Positions 33,700-40,000 of a stretch of DNA of 40,000 nucleotides are shown here, piece after piece; the stretch's first letter is position 1; each line of letters begins with the position of its first letter. A model generated the notes under the pieces. That model worked only from the letters and a program-made list of their open reading frames with translations. It did not search any database and was not told the DNA's origin. This stretch comes from Zygnema cylindricum (taxonomy: Eukaryota > Streptophyta > Zygnematophyceae > Zygnematales > Zygnemataceae): NCBI GenBank assembly GCA_037447655.1, contig JBBHKE010002362.1, positions 1 through 40,000 of the forward strand, in the 5' to 3' direction. The translations under genes and the position numbers were made by a program.

Positions 33700-34615
33700 G
33701 ATGTTTCATTCGTACTATGCGCACGGAAAAGTATTTTGAAAAAGAATGCATATGCGCATTATTCAAAATTTCACATTTTTTAAAATGCGTTGACCGACTT
33801 TGACTTAATTATAAAATAAAAATACGAAAAATTTCATCAAAAGTACTTCTACAACTTAGGGTATGTGCCCATGTATTAATGTACCGGGTTTTTTGTTAGC
33901 ACGAAGGAGAGTGCTCCCCAATTTTTCCATTGCCCATCACGCGCATGTACGTAAAAAAATTGCAGTTAATGAAATTTAACTCAAAAAAAGTTTACATCAA
34001 CATTTGGTACTGTTTAACTAGCGTTAATTATTTTAATGTCGAATATTTATAGATAGTGTAATGTAAAAATGTGTCAGTCCGTACTAAAACTGCTCATTAT
34101 TTTGTACAGACGTACAAAATGTGTCAGAGAATGGCGTTGAAAGGAAAAACTGAGTGCGTCGCAAGGAAAAGCGTACTTAGATTTGATTCCAAGTCAAAAA
34201 GACGAGGGAAAATGTGTCAGTGCGTACTATACCATTATTCTGTACAGACGTTCAAAATTAGTGTCAGACTGTCAGATAATGGCGTCGACAGGGGAAATTG
34301 CGTCGCACGGAAAAGAGTACTCAAATAGTCAAATTTGATTACAAGTCATAAAAGACGAGAGAGAATCGCGAGAGCGTGTTCTCACATATTCAGGCATCGA
34401 ATATGTGAACACGACTTTCGCGGCTACCCTAAAAGCATGGGAAACTGTATCGATTACGTAACTTTAACAACGATTCACGGTGTACTTTCAACCTTTTAAA
34501 AAAAAAAATCGTACTCGTACATTAATCCGTACACAAAAAGTATACGAAATTTACGAAAAGTTAAAAAAACCCTAAAAATAATGTATAATCGTAAAAATTT
34601 CAGAATTTTAACGAT
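33700..34615. mobile_element. Insertion within the AAACCCT tract, with a tandem 143-bp repeat
   Basis: The left arm shows a continuous tract here, so about 0.9 kb was gained. Inside: a Harbinger-like left terminus (TTA then GGGTATGTGCCCATGT at 33861), a diverged tandem pair beginning gtgtcagt at 34071 and 34214 (unit about 143 bp, sharing gtacagacg, atggcgt and gcgtcgca), and a TA-MITE right end (AACAACGATTCACGGTG then TA at 34483). It is composite, and the order of events is not resolved. No gene. Confidence 0.5.
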
Positions 34616-35564
34616 TGAAACCTCTATGCTAACAACCCTAAAAAATCATAAAAAACCCTAAGAAACCCTAAAAATAATTATCTTCTCGTGCCCGCTTATT
34701 TGAACAAAGTGGCATATTTATTTACTGACGAAATGAACGAAGACCAAAAACAATTTTTTTTATTTGAACAAGTAATTTACTTATTTAAATATGAAGTACA
34801 GTTAAAAGTACAATACAGTACAGGAATGTTACCTTAACTACAATTAAAGTACATAAAGTACCTATATAATATACGAGTAAAACAGATATATACAACTAAT
34901 AATGCGTAAATGAGAAAATTTGAAAATAAGGAAAAAAGTACGCTTCAGGTACATAGAAAGTACGGTACTTTTGAAATTAAAAGTACGATGAAATGTAACC
35001 GAAATAATTATATTTTTTTTTAGCCTCATTTAGGGTTTTTAAGGGGTTTTTAGGGTTTTTAAGGGTTTTTAGAGGTTTATGGGGGGTTTATGGGGGGTTT
35101 TCCAGGGTTTTGACGCTACAAATTTGCAAATAAATATGAACCACATGTGTTGATTTTTTTGAGAAATCGAGCTTGTCCAAAGGACACAAATGCGACTGAT
35201 CTTTAAAATATCTGCGGATCTTTATTCTGTACAGTTGACGCCTAATGATTGTATAGCTGACGTCACGCCACTGCCGCAGAAGGAACAATCCTTTTCCGGA
35301 AAAATAAAATTCGGAATCTTTGCCAAATCTCGAAATTCAGTTGAGATACCACAAAAAAACAAAAAGTCGGCGACGTCAAAATCCGGGCAGGAATGCCGAC
35401 AAAATACATCTTCGGGCAGACGGAAAAAAAAACAGATCTGAACAATTTTATTTTATCTTTACAATATATCTGCACAAGTATACAATATATATTTTTCATG
35501 ATTCTCACCGTACGGTTTACTTCATGTCGACAGCTGGAAAAAGATAATATCGAGGTAAGCTAAT

Positions 35565-37495
35565 TGTACTGTACGAAAAGACGGAACTTAAGCCGACATG
35601 GAACCTTTTTTTGCCTTTGCTTATGAGAATATCGGGATCTTTCCGTACGGCCATTTTTTTAAAATCGTATCGGCAGGATTTCGATGGGGCGTGTCGTACA
35701 TTTCGTATACATGTACCAAAAAATGTGTCGTATCTGACTCAGGATCATTGAGATTCTCCACTCACTAGTAATAGTGATTAGTTTGCCCGTACGATAATTT
35801 GTCGGTCGCCGTTTCATTTGGCCTTAACGGCTGAAAAAACAAATTTTCATATCTTGACAAAATATCGTTTGCGCTAAACGACATCTTTAATTTGTCGCCG
35901 AAGATTGTCCGTTACGAAACTTGTGGTTATGTGCCGCCGCGATTAACGGAAGGCGGTGGGGGTCGAGATTTCGCAATCTGAACCGGATCCAAAAAGACAA
36001 AAAACGAATACAATCCGCGTTCCAGCATATTTATTATCATATTTGTTTTCACGTGACCAGAATCTTATATAAATCTTTTGTTTGGTCAAATAAAAAATCG
36101 GTACTATTTTTTTCTTTCCGCGCTGTGATTGGTTGAACCGATTCCAAGTGTTTTTTTTTTTAGGGTTTCACTCCAAATTTATATTTCCGGCATCACACGT
36201 GTGAATAATGGCCAGAAAAGACTGGCCTAACCTGACACTAAGCGACAAGATTCGACAGGTCGGGCAGGTAATTTTTTTTATTTTTTTTTGTCAACGTTCG
36301 ATGAAATCTTTTCAACGGATAAAATCATAAAACGACAAAAGAAATGGGAAGTAGAAACGATCGATCTTTCTTCTTCAGTATATAAAAATTTCCAGGTTGA
36401 CCGTAACGCAAAAAAACATTTTAGAGTGACGCGTGGGAAGATGAACCGCTACGGGACAAGAATCTGACATAGATTCACGGGCAGATCCATCTTCATCTAA
36501 TAATTTTTTTTTGTAAATCGTGCGAAGCATTGGTAATATCGAATACGATTTGAACTATTTGCGTATTGTATACCGGTTGATAAAAAGTGCAAAATAGTGC
36601 GGCTCTATTACATGCACTAAAAGTCTAAACTGCTTAGAAAAGTTTTAGTTCGAACAATCGGCATAAAATACGCGCACTAAAACTGCGGAAGTCAAACATT
36701 TGGCCTGAAAAGCAAATCAATAGGTTCGAAATTGAAACGTAGATGCTGCCGATTGTGACCTACTTGTTAGGGATAGAATCGGGTAATAAAAACAAAAAAA
36801 GACCATAGCCGTACAGCCATCACGATCGTACGGACACATTATCAGAATGGCAAGTACAGTACACCGTCAATCGCTATTAGAGTATATAACGCCAATTCGG
36901 TGCCCTTTTTTCAAAAAAAAAAACCCGAAATACAATCCATAATTTTATTTTTTCCATTATTCTAATTAGGTTTTTTTTTCAATTAGCGTTAATAAGGAAA
37001 GTACACTGCGATGGAAATAGTGTGGCGTACGGACAGGGAATATTCGTACAAAATGGTACTTTTTGAATTAGGAAAGCATAAAAAGACACTTAACATTATT
37101 GCGCACACATGTGAATGTGCACTGGAAGAAAGAGACGCAAACTCGTCGACAAAAATCACGTTCTCATATGTTCGTCCGTCGACCGTGTGAACAGCGCGAC
37201 GGCGTACGAATTGTCAGATTTTGTACGGCTACACATATTAGTGTAGACATCGAAAGGGCGGGCATTTATTATTCAGGACAACCCAAATTACAGTTAGGGA
37301 TTAATTAGTATATATATTTTTTTTCAAAAAATAATAATTCCCGATTAGTGTTAATAACACTAATTTTTTTTTTACGCTATTTATTCCTTTACTCTAATAG
37401 CGATTGACGGTGTACTGTACTGTGCTGTAGCGTGCGACACTTCAGTAAGTACTTGTAAACCTGTCTCAATGACGTCATTAAAATGTCAGCCACGT
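35565..37495. repeat. Right-arm-specific block with a diverged copy of 32205-32560
   Basis: The left arm has only about 125 bp at this position. Between about 35760 and 36110 the sequence repeats, in direct orientation and diverged, marks of 32220-32530: gagattctc, tcttgacaaaa-atcgtttg-gctaaacgaca, gattgtc-gttac-aacttgtggtt and tttcacgtg. The rest (36120-36840) is unassigned. The TA-MITE 36862-37412 is within it. No gene. Confidence 0.5.
36862..37412. mobile_element. TA-flanked MITE, CACCG...CGGTG family (551 bp, intact ends)
   Basis: Termini CACCGTCAATCGCTATTAG and the exact reverse complement over at least 24 bp, flanked by TA (36860-36861, 37413-37414). The flanks themselves (gtacag/ctgtac) extend the palindrome. 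The interior shares gtgtgg-gtacgga and gtcagattttgtacg with the elements at 23462-25781, making this the best reference copy of the family. Confidence 0.88.
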
Positions 37496-37657
37496 CTCAC
37501 ATTAAATTAACGGAGCTATTTCCACTTTCCAGGGTTTAAGAACCGGGGGATGTCAGCATTTCTGACGCGAATGCTGAGGTACGTCTAAATATGACACGCG
37601 TGAAGTACGTCGAAATCTGACACGTGTCGAGGTGTTTTTATTGGTGTGCCCAAATAG

Positions 37658-38508
37658 CCTAGTTGTTCAATACGCTCGTTTTTTTCCTTTTTCCAGTTTC
37701 TACGTATTGTACGTGACTTTCCAAAAAATCACAAAAAAACCTCTACTGTAAACTGAAACTGAATATTTACGGAAACCTATAGACAAATTACGGTAACTGT
37801 ACGAATATTTATGTAAACTGTACGGAAATTGACGAAAAGATTCGATGCATGTATCGGTACTTTCTGTTCAGTAAACTGATCAGAATGTACACAGAAATGT
37901 ACGGAGATTTATCGTCACGTCTACGGACATTTCCAAAAGGAGACGTTGCGGCGTCACACTATTTGAGCGCCGTAAGTTCAAAATATGTGGGGACGCCTTC
38001 TTCAAATTTTCGAAAAGAAGCCGCCATAAATACTTATTAACATGTTACGTCGTGCAATGTTGAATGATGAAAAATGGAATTTGAATATGGCCGGCCTGTA
38101 GTTTGTTTTTCGAGAAATTGCATGTTCACGGAGAGGCAGAGAGACAATGCCATGGCTGCCTGTCTGTGACAGACAATTAATACGACAACAAAGAGCATTT
38201 CGCAGGAATTAAACTTGCGCCTGGAAATCTCAGATGATACTCACAATTTGTCCTTAACCAGTTAATGAGACTTTCCTATGCTTACGTGAGATGTGATAAT
38301 ATTTTGAATGCATATTTATTTTTACCACTCATTTAACGGCAAGCGTAGAAACTCCAGTACATGTTCAATTCAATTTTTTTAACATGTAAGAATTTGTACG
38401 GAAAAAAATCTTTAACGTTTTTTACGATTTTTTCAAATCGACCTCTCCAGTTCCTACGTATTGTACGCGCATTCGAATCGTGCGTAGAATACGTTTTGAA
38501 CAACTATG
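37658..38508. mobile_element. hAT-like element with CATAGTTGTTCAA-type ends
   Basis: 851 bp, flanked by the exact 8-bp TSD CCAAATAG (37650-37657, 38509-38516). Left CCTAGTTGTTCAATACG, and right, in reverse complement, CATAGTTGTTCAAAACG. The left arm preserves the empty site CTATTTGG at 18448-18455. A direct repeat of ccagttyctacgtattgtacg lies near each end (37693 and 38447). Ends begin like the CATAGTTCAAAAGTAGG family, suggesting related transposase recognition. No coding capacity. Confidence 0.85.
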
Positions 38509-38745
38509 CCAAATAGTAAACATAATATACACACACACATCTTTTGTTATGTATTTTATAATATATTGTAACATCCATCGTTTTCAAATTATTTTATCAT
38601 TTTATTATTGTTTTTTTCTAATTTGAATATATGACACATTGCGTACGGTTCGAACGACGTTGAAAACTTGACGTCATCATCGTATGCCACGTCACTAACC
38701 CTAATCATAAACCCACGTAACCTAGAACCTTCAACGCACCGTTTC

Positions 38746-39053
38746 CACGTCAGCTTTCAAAGGTCGGCCGTTATCCGTCGGTACAGACCAAAATATTTGA
38801 CGCCCTTAACCCGGACGCCCTCGTGGCGCAATAGGAAAGGCGGCGACTTTATTTGAAATTAGGGCATTCGTTTGGCACGTGTAAAGGACAAAACGGAGAC
38901 AAAAACACTTCTCAACACTAATCGACGGCAAGAATTTGACAGCGGCGAACGGGTGACTTCGATCCAACGGTCACAATATTTCCACGTGTCATGCATCGAT
39001 TATTTTCCCAATCGCAGTCGACAAGCCAGAAAGAAAAGGAACCACTTCGCAAA
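38746..39053. other. Right flank of the giant inverted repeat, no gene
   Basis: The sequence no longer matches the mirror position left of 18250. Two short open frames (38668-38856 and 38872-39063) have no recognisable domain. Confidence 0.5.
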
Positions 39054-39055
39054 TA

Positions 39056-40000
39056 CACCGTGAATCGCTATTAGCGTAATGAAATAGATAGCGTAATGAC
39101 TAATGAAACAATTAGCGTTATTTACGCTAATTGGGAATTTCAGTTTTTTTCAAAAAAACTTTTATTCTAATTTATCATTGACTCTAATTCATAGTTCAAA
39201 AGTAGGTGAATGTAGGCCCATACAATATGCCTCATACAATATGACCTTACGACCCATATTGTATTCGAACCTATTCGGACCAATTAAAACATTCGGACCA
39301 AAATTTTTTGTTTACACCGTCAGATTCGGACGATCGGACGGTCGCTGATCAAAGTAGTGATCTAAGAAGATCACATGAAAAGCCCATAACACAACTTGAT
39401 AAAGGCGCCGACCAAAGGCCTGCCATAAAAACGCCTACTTTTAAACTATGACAAATATGCCAGTGACTATACTATGTACCTCACAAACGCACACACATAC
39501 AGTATGCCTACTCTACCCGAGTTTTGTGACAAGTTTTGTGCGCCTACCAAAGGCCTACCATAAAAACGCCTACTTTTGAACTATGAAATGAATCGTGTAG
39601 CAGACGCTATGCCGACCAAAAATAGCAGACGCTATGGCGTGCGCTGAACTATGATCATACGTCAGATTCGTATGTCCGTACAAGAGTGTCCACAGCGCAC
39701 ACACATACAGTATGCCTACTCTACGCGAGTTTAGTGCCAAGTTTTGTGCGCCTACCAAAGGCCTACCATAAAAACGCCTACTTTTGAACTATGCTCTAAT
39801 TTGTAAACTGCTTTGTAAAAATTTTCGGCGCATAATATACCCACACTAAAATATGTGTATGTACGAAATTGTTCAAATCGTACGCCGTCGCGTTTTTTTG
39901 ACATCCGCGTATGCGAATAATTGAAAATATTTACGCAATTACATGTTAGCGAGACTACGGGACATCGTGAACATTTTTTCTGTACTTTTCTACTTGAAAA
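39056..40000. mobile_element. TA-flanked MITE left end, continuing past the window
   Basis: TA (39054-39055) followed by CACCGTGAATCGCTATTAGC and repeated (t)tagcgtaat/ttacgctaatt motifs. The hAT-like element 39190-39793 sits inside it. No right end is seen before 40000, so the full length is unknown. Confidence 0.65.
39190..39793. mobile_element. CATAG-ended hAT-like element (copy 2), with duplicated right end
   Basis: 604 bp from CATAGTTCAAAAGTAGG to its reverse complement ending 39793, flanked by the exact 8-bp TSD CTCTAATT (39182-39189, 39794-39801). Two further right-end copies lie inside, ending at 39450 and 39585. Their flanks do not match the left TSD, so only the outermost pair is the transposed unit. 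A 98-bp unit ending in the terminus occurs at 39488-39585 and 39696-39793. The gatctaagaagatcacatg block is shared with copy 1. Confidence 0.93.

Larger units (their letters stand above)
31085..38745. repeat. Right outer arm of the giant inverted repeat
   Basis: Colinear in reverse complement with 18250-21714 (anchors given there) but more than twice as long, because of private insertions at about 31221-31969, 33700-34615, 35565-37495 and 37658-38508, and expanded AAACCCT tracts. Where the left arm has the 20557-21014 element, this arm reads through. No gene is recognised in it. Confidence 0.85.

Noticed and set aside
39450-39585. Inner right ends of the CATAG element as the true boundary
   Set aside because: The 8 bp after 39450 (acaaatat) and after 39585 (aaatgaat) do not match the left TSD CTCTAATT, whereas those after 39793 do.

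Overview
The window is eukaryotic nuclear DNA and is dominated by repeats. It has spliceosomal intron signals, long microsatellites, non-LTR retrotransposon relics, several families of non-autonomous DNA transposons with diagnostic target-site duplications (TSDs), and degenerate AGGGTTT-type tracts. The AGGGTTT tracts, GA-rich leader, CT-rich intron and TWA-flanked foldback elements suggest a green-plant lineage with no obvious CpG depletion, perhaps an early-diverging land plant or streptophyte alga. I cannot name the species. The tetramer GTAC, mostly as CGTAC, is conspicuously common.

Layout. 1-7640: transposon relics, including an 8-bp-TSD element (2576-4149) and a foldback Harbinger-type MITE (5455-5890), with no credible gene. 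7640-11240: a decayed minus-strand non-LTR retrotransposon carrying the reverse transcriptase (RT) core, a zinc-finger-like segment and a C-terminal nuclease-like segment. It is broken by a 427-bp insertion (9432-9858) and a 696-bp TTA-flanked element (10414-11109). 12100-15352: the only convincing host gene, on the plus strand, with a GA-rich leader, a start at 12954, a CT-rich intron (13340-13679) and a large second exon. It encodes an unrecognised, mostly disordered protein. 15353-18250: AT-rich 3' flank, a (TA)n tract of about 170 bp, a purine tract and an AGGGTTTTT/ATGGTTTTT tract.

18250-38745: a giant imperfect inverted repeat. Outer arms 18250-21714 and 31085-38745 are reverse-complement colinear, and further mirrored elements sit inside them around an axis near 27.2 kb. 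Both halves have since taken private insertions: CATAG-ended hAT-like elements, TA-flanked MITEs, Harbinger-type elements and retrotransposon tails. The opposite arm often preserves the empty site. One locus, 23462-25781, is a nest in which the order of insertions can be read from the TSDs. 38746-40000 holds another TA-MITE interrupted by a second intact CATAG hAT-like element.

No transposase or intact RT is encoded, so every mobile element here is non-autonomous or dead. Transcription across the inverted repeat would give very long hairpin RNA, a plausible small-RNA source. That is inference.
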